DNA of 64,000 bases from Paeniglutamicibacter kerguelensis. GTDB lineage: Bacteria > Actinomycetota > Actinomycetes > Actinomycetales > Micrococcaceae. The DNA lies in NCBI RefSeq assembly GCF_017876535.1, contig NZ_JAGIOF010000001.1, positions 2,852,001 to 2,916,000 on the forward strand. The letters run 5' to 3'. This document shows positions 54,895 through 64,000 of this stretch, in pieces. A model generated the notes under the pieces. That model was not told where the DNA came from and searched no databases. It worked only from the letters and a program-made list of their open reading frames with translations. Position 1 is the first letter of the stretch, and each line of letters starts with the position of its first letter. Position numbers and translations under genes: made by a program.

Positions 54895-55728
54895 GTGTCT
54901 TCGTTTCGTCTTGGCGTTCCCGCACTCCTGCTGGTCGCCGGCTTGCTGGTTTCCGGCGTCGCTGCAGCTCCGGCAGCCATTGCCGCCCCGGCGATCCCTT
55001 CGGTGGGATTTGAAAAACAGCCCAAGGCACCCTCTGCAAATGAACTCACCAAGGACCCTGCCTCGCTGCTGGTTTTGGTCAACCGCGAGAACGCGTTGGA
55101 CCCGGCCAACTACAAGCCCCGGGATCTCCGGACGGTCGCGGGCAGCGACTCGCAGCTCCGCGACGAGGCAGCCACGGCGTTGGAGAGCTTGCTCAAGGCC
55201 GGGCGCAAGGATTCCCGCTCGCTGACGGTTCTAAGCGCCTACCGTTCCTACGACCGGCAGGCAGCCCTCTTCAACCAGTACAAGGCACGTTACGGTGTCG
55301 AGTTCGCAACCCGCATTTCTGCTCCCGCGGGCACCAGCGAACACCAGCTCGGACTGGCAACGGACCTGGGTTCGCGCAATAGCTCCTGCGATCTGAAGGC
55401 CTGCTACGGTGAAACGCCCGAAGGCAAATGGCTGGCCGAGAATGTCGAACGCTTCGGTTTCATCATTCGCTATCCCGCCGACGGCGAAAAGGTCACGGGG
55501 TACAAGTACGAGCCGTGGCACCTGCGCTACGTTGGCGTTGAGCAGGCCAGGGCCATGAAGGCCTCCGGGTCCAAGACCTTCGAGGAATACCACGCGAGGC
55601 TGGTCAAGGCCACGAAGGTCAAGCCCCTGACGGCCGAACAGATCAAGCAGCAACGAGAGTCCCTGCTGATCCTGCGTTTCCTCCCCCCGTACCGCGACTG
55701 GTCCGTCGGCTACGACTTCGCACGCTGA
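54895..55728 (+). CDS. D-alanyl-D-alanine carboxypeptidase, VanY/M15 family
   Basis: A secreted zinc peptidase that trims the terminal D-Ala of peptidoglycan stem peptides. Its 277 residues comprise a signal peptide (about 1-31, ending near AAIAAPA), a short linker, and the M15B catalytic domain (about 55-225). The motif SEHQLGLATDLG supplies zinc ligands His150 and Asp157, EPWHLRYVG supplies His209, and SAYRSYDRQ precedes them, as in VanY and DacB/LdcB enzymes. The GTG start follows a TTCCTG-AAAGG region. A helical tail of about 50 residues follows the domain. Vancomycin resistance is not implied, because no other van gene is present. Confidence 0.91.
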   Translation: MSSFRLGVPALLLVAGLLVSGVAAAPAAIAAPAIPSVGFEKQPKAPSANELTKDPASLLVLVNRENALDPANYKPRDLRTVAGSDSQLRDEAATALESLLKAGRKDSRSLTVLSAYRSYDRQAALFNQYKARYGVEFATRISAPAGTSEHQLGLATDLGSRNSSCDLKACYGETPEGKWLAENVERFGFIIRYPADGEKVTGYKYEPWHLRYVGVEQARAMKASGSKTFEEYHARLVKATKVKPLTAEQIKQQRESLLILRFLPPYRDWSVGYDFAR

Positions 55729-55868
55729 CCACAGGCAATCCACGGCCGAGACCCGGCTTCCGGGACATTGGCCCGGCTTCACCGAACCACCAATGTGGCG
55801 GGCCCATCCGCTCCTCCGACAGCCTCCGCACGGCTTCCGGCTACATCGGTAGCATGCCGCGCAAAGTA

Positions 55869-55913
55869 TTTTAGGCATGGCTAAAACACGCTACTCTTTA
55901 GCCATGCCTAAAA
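55869..55913 (+). promoter_or_regulatory. mntH promoter with paired DtxR/MntR-like operators
   Basis: Two 18-base sites in inverted orientation: TTTTAGGCATGGCTAAAA (55869-55886) and its complement at 55896-55913 (17 of 18 match). The -10-like TACTCT (55892-55897) lies between them, 6 bases before the ATG at 55904, which itself sits inside the second site. Each site is a near-palindrome of the DtxR/MntR type (TTAGGC..GCTAA). Manganese-dependent repression is inferred from the gene it controls. Confidence 0.75.
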
Positions 55914-57178
55914 ATATTTTCGGTGCCGCTGTCGCCACCGAGGCAACCCCCGCCTCGACGGCGCTACCCTCCTCCCGACGTCTCTTGTGGCTGCTTGGCC
56001 CGGCCCTGGTGGCAGGCGTCGCCTACCTGGATCCCGGCAACGTCGCGGCGAACATGAGCGCCGGCGCACAGTACGGGTACCTGCTGGTGTGGGTGGTTGT
56101 CAGCGGCAACGTGATGGCTTGGCTGGTCCAATACCTCTCGGCCAAATTGGGCGTTGTCACCGGCAAATCCCTTCCCGAGGCGCTGCGCGACCGCTTTGGA
56201 ACCCGCGCGGGCAGGATCGCCTACTGGCTGCAGGCCGAGGCGGTGGCCATGGCCACCGATATCGCAGAAGTCATCGGCGGGGCCGTTGCCCTCTACCTGC
56301 TCTTTGACCTGCCGCTGCTGCTGGGCGGATTGATCACCGGCGTGATTTCCATGGGCCTGCTCCTGGTGCAAACCCACAAGGGCCCCTGGGTTTTCGAACG
56401 CATCGTGATAGCGCTGCTGCTGGTCATCGCCGTCGGATTCTGCGCCGGGGTCGTGATCGCACCGCCCGAGGCCTCCAGCGTGGTCGGCGGCCTGGTTCCG
56501 CGCTTCGCGGACGCCAACTCGGTGTTGTTGGCCGCATCGATTCTCGGGGCAACGATCATGCCCCACGCCATCTACGCGCATTCATCGCTGGCCCGTGACC
56601 GCTTCGGCCGGGCCCCGAGCCAACTCGGCATCCCACGCCTGCTGAGGGCAACGCGCTGGGACGTCTCGGTCGCCATGCTCATCGCCGGTTCGGTCAATGT
56701 GGCCATGTTGCTGCTGGCCGCCGTGAACCTTGCGGGGGTCGAGGGAACCGATTCGCTCGAGGGTGCGCACGCCGCGCTTGAGACGGCGCTTGGCCCGGTC
56801 ATCGCCACGCTCTTCGCCGTGGGGCTGCTGGCCTCCGGGCTCGCCTCGACCGCCGTCGGCGCCTACGCCGGCGCGGAGATCATGGAGGGGCTGCTACACC
56901 GGCGCATCTCGATCGTGGCCCGCCGGCTCATCACCCTCACTCCCGCGCTGATCATCCTCGCCGCGGGAGTCGATCCGACCTTTGCGCTGATCCTGAGCCA
57001 GGTTGCGCTGTCGTTCGGCATCCCGTTTGCGCTGCTCCCGCTGGTGAACCTCACGGCCCGCCGCAGCGTCATGGGCCACTACGCCAACAAGTGGTTCACC
57101 ACCGCCGCGGGCATCCTGGTTTCGGCGTTGCTGATCGCGCTGAACGTGGTCCTGATCGTGCTGACCGTCCAGGGCTGA
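55904..57178 (+). CDS. mntH: Nramp-family divalent metal transporter
   Basis: A proton-coupled manganese (and iron) importer. The 424-residue protein has 11-12 helices, with the metal-binding DPGN in helix 1 (Asp43-Asn46) and the MPHAIYAHS motif in helix 6 (near residue 220), both hallmarks of Nramp. The Q/G-rich segment seen in many family members after helix 8 is replaced by AVNLAGVEGTDSLEG. An in-frame ATG lies 9 codons upstream inside the first operator; I prefer the ATG at 55904 because it sits 6 bases after a -10-like box. It is controlled by a paired metal-regulator operator. No metalloregulator gene is in the window. Confidence 0.94.
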   Translation: MPKNIFGAAVATEATPASTALPSSRRLLWLLGPALVAGVAYLDPGNVAANMSAGAQYGYLLVWVVVSGNVMAWLVQYLSAKLGVVTGKSLPEALRDRFGTRAGRIAYWLQAEAVAMATDIAEVIGGAVALYLLFDLPLLLGGLITGVISMGLLLVQTHKGPWVFERIVIALLLVIAVGFCAGVVIAPPEASSVVGGLVPRFADANSVLLAASILGATIMPHAIYAHSSLARDRFGRAPSQLGIPRLLRATRWDVSVAMLIAGSVNVAMLLLAAVNLAGVEGTDSLEGAHAALETALGPVIATLFAVGLLASGLASTAVGAYAGAEIMEGLLHRRISIVARRLITLTPALIILAAGVDPTFALILSQVALSFGIPFALLPLVNLTARRSVMGHYANKWFTTAAGILVSALLIALNVVLIVLTVQG

Positions 57179-57203
57179 GCAGGTTCCCCGCGTCCCGGGG
57201 ATG

Positions 57204-57245
57204 CAGGAAGGGCACGGGTGTTTCCACCCGTGCCCTTCCTGTTTT
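57204..57245. terminator. Bidirectional terminator between mntH and fumarase
   Basis: 17-bp perfect arms starting CAGGAAGGGCACGG, loop TTTC, followed by TTTT on the plus strand. Confidence 0.93.
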
Positions 57246-57278
57246 CAGGCAGTCACCGATCCCCTTGCGGGGCCGGGA

Positions 57279-58985
<1,707 letters not shown>

Positions 58986-59095
58986 GAGGCTTCCTCACAA
59001 AAGATTCAAAAGGTATCCCCCTAGTTTAGGACGGTTGGGGGGACAACCTGACATCGGGTTGCGCCGCCGGCCGTAAAGTAGACATGCTTGGGGGC

Positions 59096-59581
59096 ATGAG
59101 CGAAGAGAACCAGCAGTCCCAGAACGCCTCGTCCGCCGAGGAAACCCCCGCCGCGACCGCCAGCGTCACGGACCCCAACGCCCCGGTCACCCACTTTGAG
59201 ATGATGATCCGTGCCGGGCAGAACGACCCTGCCCTCAGCGGCCAGGTCATCGCGTCCTTCATGGCCTCCGAGGTCTACTTCCTGAGCCGCGAGAAGGTCA
59301 CCGGCGAAACCAAGAACGCCCAGCCGATGCTGTTGCAGAACGCCGCCGGCCAGCCCGTCATCGCACTCTTCACCCACCTGGCACGCATTCCCGGCACGTA
59401 CATCGATGCGGCCCCGTACGGGGTCCAGGTACTGGGCGCAACCATCGTGCGCTCCCTGATCGACACGGGCTTTGTGATCAACCCGGGCCACGAGCTGAGC
59501 TTCGAGATCGACGCCGAAGGCGTGAAGACCATCCGCGAGGACTTCAACCCCGACGGAACGCTGAAGAACCAGCAGGCATAA
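59096..59581 (+). CDS. SseB-family protein
   Basis: A 161-residue protein. The disordered N-terminus is rich in Gln/Ser/Ala (about 1-30). The SseB-like domain follows (about 38-135), with a YFL strand near residue 60, the loop QPVIALFTHLARIPG, and a C-terminal EIDAEGVKTIREDF. The domain (PF07179) is known from enterobacterial SseB (serine-sensitivity enhancing), but actinobacterial members have no defined role. The ATG at 59096 starts MSEEN; an in-frame ATG 4 codons upstream (59084) is possible. It is followed by a palindrome that overlaps the next gene's promoter. Confidence 0.78.
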   Translation: MSEENQQSQNASSAEETPAATASVTDPNAPVTHFEMMIRAGQNDPALSGQVIASFMASEVYFLSREKVTGETKNAQPMLLQNAAGQPVIALFTHLARIPGTYIDAAPYGVQVLGATIVRSLIDTGFVINPGHELSFEIDAEGVKTIREDFNPDGTLKNQQA

Positions 59582-59591
59582 CTTGTGCCCC

Positions 59592-59629
59592 CTAGTACCC
59601 CGGCATCCACGGTGCCGAGGTACTAGAGT
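59592..59629 (+). promoter_or_regulatory. Palindrome overlapping the -10 box of the KhtT-like gene
   Basis: CTAGTACCCCGGCA (59592-59605) and TGCCGAGGTACTAG (59613-59626) form 14-base arms with one mismatch and a 7-base loop. The second arm overlaps a TAGAGT -10-like box (59624-59629) that sits 6 bases before the ATG at 59636. It may be a terminator for the SseB-like gene, an operator for the antiporter pair, or both. Confidence 0.55.
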
Positions 59630-59635
59630 TGATAC

Positions 59636-60118
59636 ATGAATTTTGAAGATACCTCACTACCCGGTCTCGGTGTCCGCCGCGAGATCACTCTCGCGTCGGG
59701 CCGCCGGGTCGGGGTGGTCATCTTGCGTGACGGATCCATGCAATTGATCATCTCCCAACGTGAAGATCCCGATGCGTGCGCTGCCGCGATTCCGTTGAGC
59801 GTGGACGAAGCGGGGGCCATCGGCGCCATGTTGGGCGCCCCGCAGCTGGTCACGCAGCTGACCGACCAGCACCGGGACCTGCCGGGGGTCAACACCCAGC
59901 AATTCGTGCTCAGCCATGAAAGCCCCTACGTGAACCGGACGCTGGGCGACACCAGCCTGCGCACACGCACCGGCTCGTCGGTTGTTGCGATCTCCCGCAG
60001 CGGACGAGTCTTCCCTTCCCCGGAGCCATCCTTCGAGCTCAATGCCGGTGATGTATTGGTCATTGTCGGCACCTCCACAGGTCTAGACAACGCCGCCCAC
60101 CTGATCAACGACGGATAA
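59636..60118 (+). CDS. KhtT-like regulatory subunit of a cation/proton antiporter (RCK_C/TrkA-C domain)
   Basis: A 160-residue cytosolic protein. The N-terminal half (about 1-70) is a small alpha/beta region beginning LPGLGVRREITLASGRRVGV, as in KhtT/AmhM. The C-terminal TrkA-C (RCK_C) domain (about 85-158) has GSSVVAISRSGRVFPSPEPSF and LNAGDVLVIVGT. In Bacillus, KhtT gates the K+/H+ antiporter KhtU and its TrkA-C domain binds c-di-AMP. The start of the antiporter gene follows 11 bases later, so these form a two-gene operon with the same division of labour. Confidence 0.9.
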   Translation: MNFEDTSLPGLGVRREITLASGRRVGVVILRDGSMQLIISQREDPDACAAAIPLSVDEAGAIGAMLGAPQLVTQLTDQHRDLPGVNTQQFVLSHESPYVNRTLGDTSLRTRTGSSVVAISRSGRVFPSPEPSFELNAGDVLVIVGTSTGLDNAAHLINDG

Positions 60119-60129
60119 GGCGATAGGTC

Positions 60130-61338
60130 ATGGGGGAAACAGCAATCATCCTGATTGAGCTCGGAGCCGTGTTCCTTGGCCTTGGCCTCTTGGGACGCAT
60201 GGCCGCCAAGTTCGGGATGTCGCCTGTTCCGCTTTATCTCATCGGCGGCCTGATGTTTGGCCACGGCGGGTTGATCGATTTGGGAGGAATCTCCGAATTC
60301 GGCGAAATCGCCAGTGAAATCGGTGTCATCCTGTTGCTGCTGATGCTGGGACTTGAATACACGGCCCGCGAACTGGTCACGGGGCTCAAAGGGTCCTGGT
60401 TTGCCGGGATCGTGGACTTCGTCTTGAACTTCACTCCGGGTGCAGGCCTTGCCCTACTCATGGGCTGGGGTTTTACCGGGGCCCTGGTCATGGGCGGGGT
60501 CACCTACGTTTCTTCCTCTGGAATCATCGCAAAGGTCCTCTCCGACTTGGGACGGTTGGGCAACCGTGAAACGCCTGTCGTCCTGTCGATCCTGGTCCTC
60601 GAGGACCTGGCCATGGCCATTTATCTGCCCGCCCTCACTGCCACCTTGGCCGGCCTGAGTTTCCTTGGCGGGCTGCGCACCGTGGGCATCGCCCTGGCCG
60701 CGATTACCGTAGTGCTGCTCGCTGCGCTGAGGTTCGGCCCGCAGATTTCACGGCTCATTCACTCGGCCGACCAGGAGAATTTCCTGCTCAAGCTCATCGG
60801 GGCGGCCCTGTTGGTTGCCGGTCTGGCTTCGGCCCTTCAAGTTTCCGCCGCTGTGGGAGCGTTCCTCTTGGGTATCGCCATTTCCGGGTCGACGGCAAGT
60901 TCGGCCACCAAGGTACTCGAGCCCCTGCGCGACCTGTTCGCCGCCATGTTCTTTGTGGTCTTTGGGCTCAACACCGACCCGACGACCATTCCCGCCGTCC
61001 TGCCCATGGCCATCGGCCTGGCCTTGGTCACCTCGGCTACAAAGATCCTCACCGGTGTCTGGGCGGCAAAACGTGCCGGCATCGGCGTACCGGGCCGTTT
61101 GCGGGCCGGTGTCGCGCTGATCGCCCGCGGTGAATTCTCCATCGTCATTGCCGGCTTGGCCGTCGCCTCCGGAGCCGTCACCGGCGAATTGGCGGCGCTT
61201 GCAACCGCCTACGTGTTGCTGCTTGCCGTCCTTGGACCGGTGGCCACGCGTTTCGTGGAACCGCTGAGCAAGCCGTTCCTGCGCAAGCGGACCCAGTCCT
61301 CTCCGACACTCCCAAACCCGCCCTTGGTCACCGATTAG
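60130..61338 (+). CDS. KhtU-like CPA2-family cation/proton antiporter
   Basis: A 402-residue membrane antiporter of the CPA2 family with about 13 helices. Typical motifs are YLIGGLMFGHGGL near residue 36, LLMLGLEYTARELV near 73, GGVTYVSSSGIIAKVL near 122, and LEDLAMAIYLP with the ion-pair Glu-Asp near 157. LIARGEFSIVIAGLA near 335 is the motif around the conserved basic residue. It lacks a C-terminal NAD-binding (TrkA-N) domain, consistent with a separate KhtT-like subunit encoded immediately upstream. The likely role is K+ efflux in exchange for protons, for pH or osmotic adjustment. Confidence 0.92.
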   Translation: MGETAIILIELGAVFLGLGLLGRMAAKFGMSPVPLYLIGGLMFGHGGLIDLGGISEFGEIASEIGVILLLLMLGLEYTARELVTGLKGSWFAGIVDFVLNFTPGAGLALLMGWGFTGALVMGGVTYVSSSGIIAKVLSDLGRLGNRETPVVLSILVLEDLAMAIYLPALTATLAGLSFLGGLRTVGIALAAITVVLLAALRFGPQISRLIHSADQENFLLKLIGAALLVAGLASALQVSAAVGAFLLGIAISGSTASSATKVLEPLRDLFAAMFFVVFGLNTDPTTIPAVLPMAIGLALVTSATKILTGVWAAKRAGIGVPGRLRAGVALIARGEFSIVIAGLAVASGAVTGELAALATAYVLLLAVLGPVATRFVEPLSKPFLRKRTQSSPTLPNPPLVTD

Positions 61339-61405
61339 GTTTTGGGGGCCTACTTTGGGATATGCTGTCTTTTGCCCGGGCGGTCATTAGGCTTCTCGGT
61401 GCATC

Positions 61406-61476
61406 GCGGGCGTAGCTCAATGGTAGAGCGCCAGCTTCCCAAGCTGGACACGCGGGTTCGATTCCCGTCGCCCGCT
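61406..61476 (+). tRNA. tRNA-Gly (anticodon CCC)
   Basis: A 71-base cloverleaf: acceptor GCGGGCG/CGCCCGC, D-arm GCTC...GAGC, anticodon stem CCAGC/GCTGG with loop TTCCCAA (anticodon CCC, reading GGG), short variable loop, and T-arm GCGGG-TTCGATT-CCCGT. CCA is not encoded. A terminator follows 8 bases later. It lies between the antiporter pair and the AEC transporter, and no phage or island junction is visible at its 3' end. Confidence 0.96.
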
Positions 61477-61484
61477 CGTGATTG

Positions 61485-61513
61485 TTGAGACCCGGCCTGT
61501 GGCCGGGTCTCAA
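61485..61513 (+). terminator. Terminator after tRNA-Gly
   Basis: 13-bp perfect arms TTGAGACCCGGCC/GGCCGGGTCTCAA with a 3-base loop. The U-run is weak. Confidence 0.85.
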
Positions 61514-61600
61514 TGCGTTAAGCCGCAGTGTGCCCCGTGTGCCGGGGACAATGATTTCCCCGACCTGCGGCTCGGACCGAACGGGAAGGTGCCACAACAC

Positions 61601-62527
61601 ATGGTCGGTGTACTCTCGGGTTTTGCCGTGGTCTGGACAGTGATTGCTGTGGGCTACCTGGTGGGGCGCACCGGCGTGCTTGGCGCGGATGCACGGTACG
61701 TGCTGAACCGCCTGACCTTCTTCGTGGCAAGCCCGGCCCTGCTTTTCACGACCCTTGCGGACTCGGATCCGGTCTCGGTACTGGGCCCTTACCTGGGCGT
61801 CGCGGCGATCTCCTCGACAGCCACCGCCCTTGCCTTCGTGTTGGCCACCCGGTGGTGGCTGCGCCGCGACATCACCGAGACGACGATCGGCGCCATGAGC
61901 GCCTCGACGGTGAATTCGGCCAACCTGGGCCTGCCGATCGCCCTTTACGTGCTTGGCGACATTTCCTACGCGGCCCCGGTGATCCTCTGGCAGCTGGCGC
62001 TCTACTCCCCCGTTTGCCTGGCCATCCTGGATGCCAGCACGTCAAGGCATCGCACCACGCCCTTGTCGATGCTGGCGCAAACGGCGAAGAACCCGATGAT
62101 CGTCGGTTCCCTGGCCGGGTTGGCGTGTGCGCTGTTCAACGTGGAATTGCCCCAGCCGCTGGCGGATCCCATCGAGCTCATCGCGGGCGCGTCCATTCCG
62201 GCGATGTTGATCGCCTTTGGCATTTCGCTGGTCGGCTCCAAGCCGTTGGAGGCTTCCGGTGGCCGCAAGGCCGACACCATCGTCGCCACGGCACTGAAAT
62301 TGGCGTTCCAGCCGGTGGCTGCGTGGGCCTGCGCCCGGTGGCTATTCGGGCTGGACGGCACCGATGTCTTCATCGTCGTGATCATGGCCGCGCTCCCCAC
62401 CGCCCAGAACATCTTTGTCACGGCCTCCCGCTACGAGCGCGGGGTCGTCCTGGCTAAGGACACGGTGCTGCTCACCACGATCGTTGCGGTTCCGGCCATG
62501 ATGCTGGTTCCGCTGCTGCTCGCCTAG
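61601..62527 (+). CDS. AEC-family auxin-efflux-like transporter
   Basis: A 308-residue membrane protein with about 10 helices in two repeated halves. Recognisable motifs are VIAVGYLVGRTGVLG near residue 16, LNRLTFFVASPALLF near 36, SASTVNSANLGLPIALYVLG near 104, and AGASIPAMLIAFGISLVG in the second half. Bacterial AEC proteins transport malate, malonate or other small organic acids, or auxin-like compounds; specificity cannot be read here. The frame opens upstream into the tRNA terminator, and the ATG at 61601 gives the family N-terminus. A hairpin follows 39 bases after the stop. Confidence 0.88.
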   Translation: MVGVLSGFAVVWTVIAVGYLVGRTGVLGADARYVLNRLTFFVASPALLFTTLADSDPVSVLGPYLGVAAISSTATALAFVLATRWWLRRDITETTIGAMSASTVNSANLGLPIALYVLGDISYAAPVILWQLALYSPVCLAILDASTSRHRTTPLSMLAQTAKNPMIVGSLAGLACALFNVELPQPLADPIELIAGASIPAMLIAFGISLVGSKPLEASGGRKADTIVATALKLAFQPVAAWACARWLFGLDGTDVFIVVIMAALPTAQNIFVTASRYERGVVLAKDTVLLTTIVAVPAMMLVPLLLA

Positions 62528-62890
62528 CGGCGAAGGACCAATCGTTGGCGTCCCGACCTTGCCTCGGCGGGCTTCGGCCCGCTCCTTTCCGGCTCCGGCT
62601 CCGTACGGACCTACAGCCTTCCCTTGGCATGGCTGATTCGGCGAAGATGGTTTCTATGGCGCACGGGAAGGCCCACGCGGTTGCGAACGCGGTCCGTCCC
62701 GAGTTTGCAATATTCAGCAGATCAGGCCCACTCAGCAAACATTTTCGACGCACTTCGGAACAAAGCTCTTATGCCGGCCGGGCCTCCGTGTTAGCGTCAC
62801 ATCAAGGTTCGCATCGGCAGGCGTTTTGTTCACATGACGCAGCATGCCCTCGATGCGGACATTTTGTTTTCGAAAGGATCGTACCGCCCC
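62528..62890. other. 363-base non-coding region
   Basis: Apart from the hairpin at 62567-62582 I see no gene or clear regulatory element. The open frames here have no recognisable family. The stretch presumably contains the promoter of the amino-acid ABC importer. Confidence 0.6.
62567..62582 (+). terminator. UUCG-loop hairpin after the AEC transporter
   Basis: GCGGGC-TTCG-GCCCGC, a very stable tetraloop hairpin followed by a short T-containing stretch (TCCTTTCC). Confidence 0.5.
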
Positions 62891-63721
62891 ATGAAACGTC
62901 AATTCTTTGCGTTGATGACCACCGCCGTGATCGCCGTGACGCTCACTGCCTGCGGAGGATCCTCCGAACCGTCCCCGTCCTCGGGAGCCGCCGGCGCAAC
63001 GGGAACCGCCAGCGGCCTGACACTGCAGCAGGTCAAGGACGCTGGCGTGCTCAAGATCGGCACCGAGGGCACGTACAAGCCCTTCTCGTTCCATGAGGGT
63101 GGCACCGGTCCGCTGACCGGCTTCGACGTGGAAATCGCAACGGCTGTAGCCGGCAAACTTGGTGTCGAGCCAAAGTTTGAAGAAACCCAATGGGATGGGA
63201 TCTTTGCCGGCCTGGACGCGGGACGCTTCGACGTGATCGCGAACCAGGTATCCATCACCCCTGAACGCAAGGCAAAATACCTCTTCTCCACCCCTTACAC
63301 GGTGAGCACCGGCGTGATCGTCACCAAGGCCGACAACACCGATATTTCTTCCTTCGCCGATCTCAACGGCAAGACCACTGCCCAGTCGCTGACCAGCAAC
63401 TGGTACCAACTGGCCAAGGATTCAGGCGCAAAGGTCGAAGCCGTCGAGGGCTGGGCCCAGGCTGTCACGCTGCTCAAGCAGGGAAGGGTGGATGCGACCA
63501 TCAATGACAAGCTGACCTACCTGGATTCGCAGAAGACGAAGAACGATCCAAGCATCAAGATTGCCGCCGAAACCACCGACAAATCCGAAAGTGCCATCAC
63601 CTTCCGCAAGGGCAGCGAAGACCTGGTCAAGGCCGTGGACGGCGCCTTGGCAGAGCTGCAGGCTGACGGGACCTTGGCAAAGATCTCCGACAAATACTTC
63701 GGGGCCGACGTCACCAAGTAG
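62891..63721 (+). CDS. Amino-acid ABC transporter substrate-binding lipoprotein
   Basis: A 276-residue lipoprotein of the polar amino-acid (SBP_bac_3) family. The signal peptide ends in the lipobox LTAC (Cys21) and a Ser/Gly linker follows. The binding domain starts at about residue 45: VLKIGTEGTYKPFSFHE, GFDVEIATAVAGKLG, and WDGIFAGLDAGRFDVIANQVSITPER. The two-lobe hinge region is near 135 and 235. This motif set resembles cystine- or glutamine-type binding proteins; the ligand is not determined. The permease gene starts 65 bases downstream on the same strand. The ATG at 62891 is preferred to an in-frame ATG 19 codons upstream. Confidence 0.94.
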   Translation: MKRQFFALMTTAVIAVTLTACGGSSEPSPSSGAAGATGTASGLTLQQVKDAGVLKIGTEGTYKPFSFHEGGTGPLTGFDVEIATAVAGKLGVEPKFEETQWDGIFAGLDAGRFDVIANQVSITPERKAKYLFSTPYTVSTGVIVTKADNTDISSFADLNGKTTAQSLTSNWYQLAKDSGAKVEAVEGWAQAVTLLKQGRVDATINDKLTYLDSQKTKNDPSIKIAAETTDKSESAITFRKGSEDLVKAVDGALAELQADGTLAKISDKYFGADVTK

Positions 63722-63786
63722 GTTTGATCGTTGCTGTCGCACAAGTTGCCGCAAGTGGTTTTCCGACTAGCTAGGGAGAACGGTCA

Positions 63787-64000
63787 ATGAACGTCGATTG
63801 GAACTTGTTCCTCGATTCGCTCTGGCCCATCGTGCAGGGCGGTCTCACGGGCACCATTCCGCTGACCTTGGCCAGCTTTGCCATCGGGTTGGTCATTGCG
63901 CTGATCATGGCCCTGATGCGTTTGAGCGGCAACCGTTTGGTTTCATTCATTGCGCGGGCATACATTTCGGTGATCCGTGGAACCCCGCTGCTTGTCCAGC
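63787..64000 (+). CDS. Amino-acid ABC transporter permease (3' truncated)
   Basis: The first 71 codons of a HisM/GlnP-type membrane permease. The N-terminus MNVDWNLFLDSLWPIVQGG is followed by TGTIPLTLASFAIGLVIALI, where the conserved family start of the first helix occurs, and ends with the typical SVIRGTPLLVQ motif. The gene runs off the window. It has a good AGGGAG ribosome site and forms an operon with the upstream binding protein. An ATPase gene is expected downstream. Confidence 0.93.
   Translation, partial: MNVDWNLFLDSLWPIVQGGLTGTIPLTLASFAIGLVIALIMALMRLSGNRLVSFIARAYISVIRGTPLLVQ

Noticed and set aside
54895..55728. VanY-like gene as evidence of vancomycin resistance
   Set aside because: No vanS/R/H/A/X genes are near. 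M15 carboxypeptidases are common wall-maintenance enzymes.
61406..61476. tRNA-Gly as an integration site for an island
   Set aside because: No integrase and no partial tRNA copy in the window. The genes on both sides are ordinary transporters.

Overview
This 64 kb window is a stretch of ordinary chromosome from a high-GC Gram-positive bacterium, most likely a member of the Micrococcaceae (Arthrobacter or Paeniglutamicibacter type). The pointers are very high third-position GC, frequent GTG and TTG starts, HspR/HAIR control of heat-shock genes, a DUF3073 gene, the purF-purM and purD-purC neighbourhoods, and several TANNNT -10 boxes placed only 6-8 bases before the start codon, as in actinobacterial leaderless mRNAs. 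The genus assignment is inference. There is no 16S rRNA gene here.

Layout. 1-4.0 kb: a heterodimeric ABC exporter (first gene cut by the window edge) and a small membrane protein. 4.1-11.6 kb: purine synthesis (purD-purC on minus, purF-purM on plus) around a methyltransferase, an R. etli-type asparaginase and an SCP-like protein. 11.6-21.2 kb: sirtuin, DUF3073, septum-formation-like protein, clpB, VOC protein, YccF protein, polysaccharide-deacetylase lipoprotein, trmB and a DUF1023 hydrolase. 21.3-25.5 kb: the dnaK-grpE-dnaJ-hspR operon. HspR-binding inverted repeats lie before both dnaK and clpB, so regulator and targets sit in one window. 26.2-29.9 kb: a less GC-rich cassette (MFS transporter plus amidohydrolase) bounded by 37-bp imperfect direct repeats, with long non-coding flanks. 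30-36.2 kb: DEAD-box helicase, MMPL exporter with divergent marR, LysE exporter and low-molecular-weight tyrosine phosphatase.

36.2-44.6 kb: a P-loop kinase domain fused to PabB, cardiolipin synthase, pabC, a Nudix hydrolase, and a TPP-riboswitch-controlled YkoE plus fused YkoD-YkoC thiamine/HMP transporter. 44.7-51.4 kb: a DUF4235 protein and the Mrp antiporter operon (fused mnhAB, then C, D, E, F, G). 51.6-64 kb: a UMF1-type MFS protein, malate dehydrogenase, dCTP deaminase, VanY-type carboxypeptidase, MntH under a paired palindromic operator, class I fumarase, an SseB-like protein, a KhtT/KhtU-like antiporter pair, tRNA-Gly(CCC), an AEC transporter, and the start of an amino-acid ABC importer that runs off the window.

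No CRISPR array, prophage, transposase or defence locus is visible. The most unusual items are the kinase-PabB fusion that overlaps a phosphatase gene, the repeat-bounded cassette with its operator-like repeats and possible regulator fragment, the mntH control region whose start codon lies inside the operator, the structured grpE-dnaJ spacer, and the perfect 48-bp palindrome after purM.
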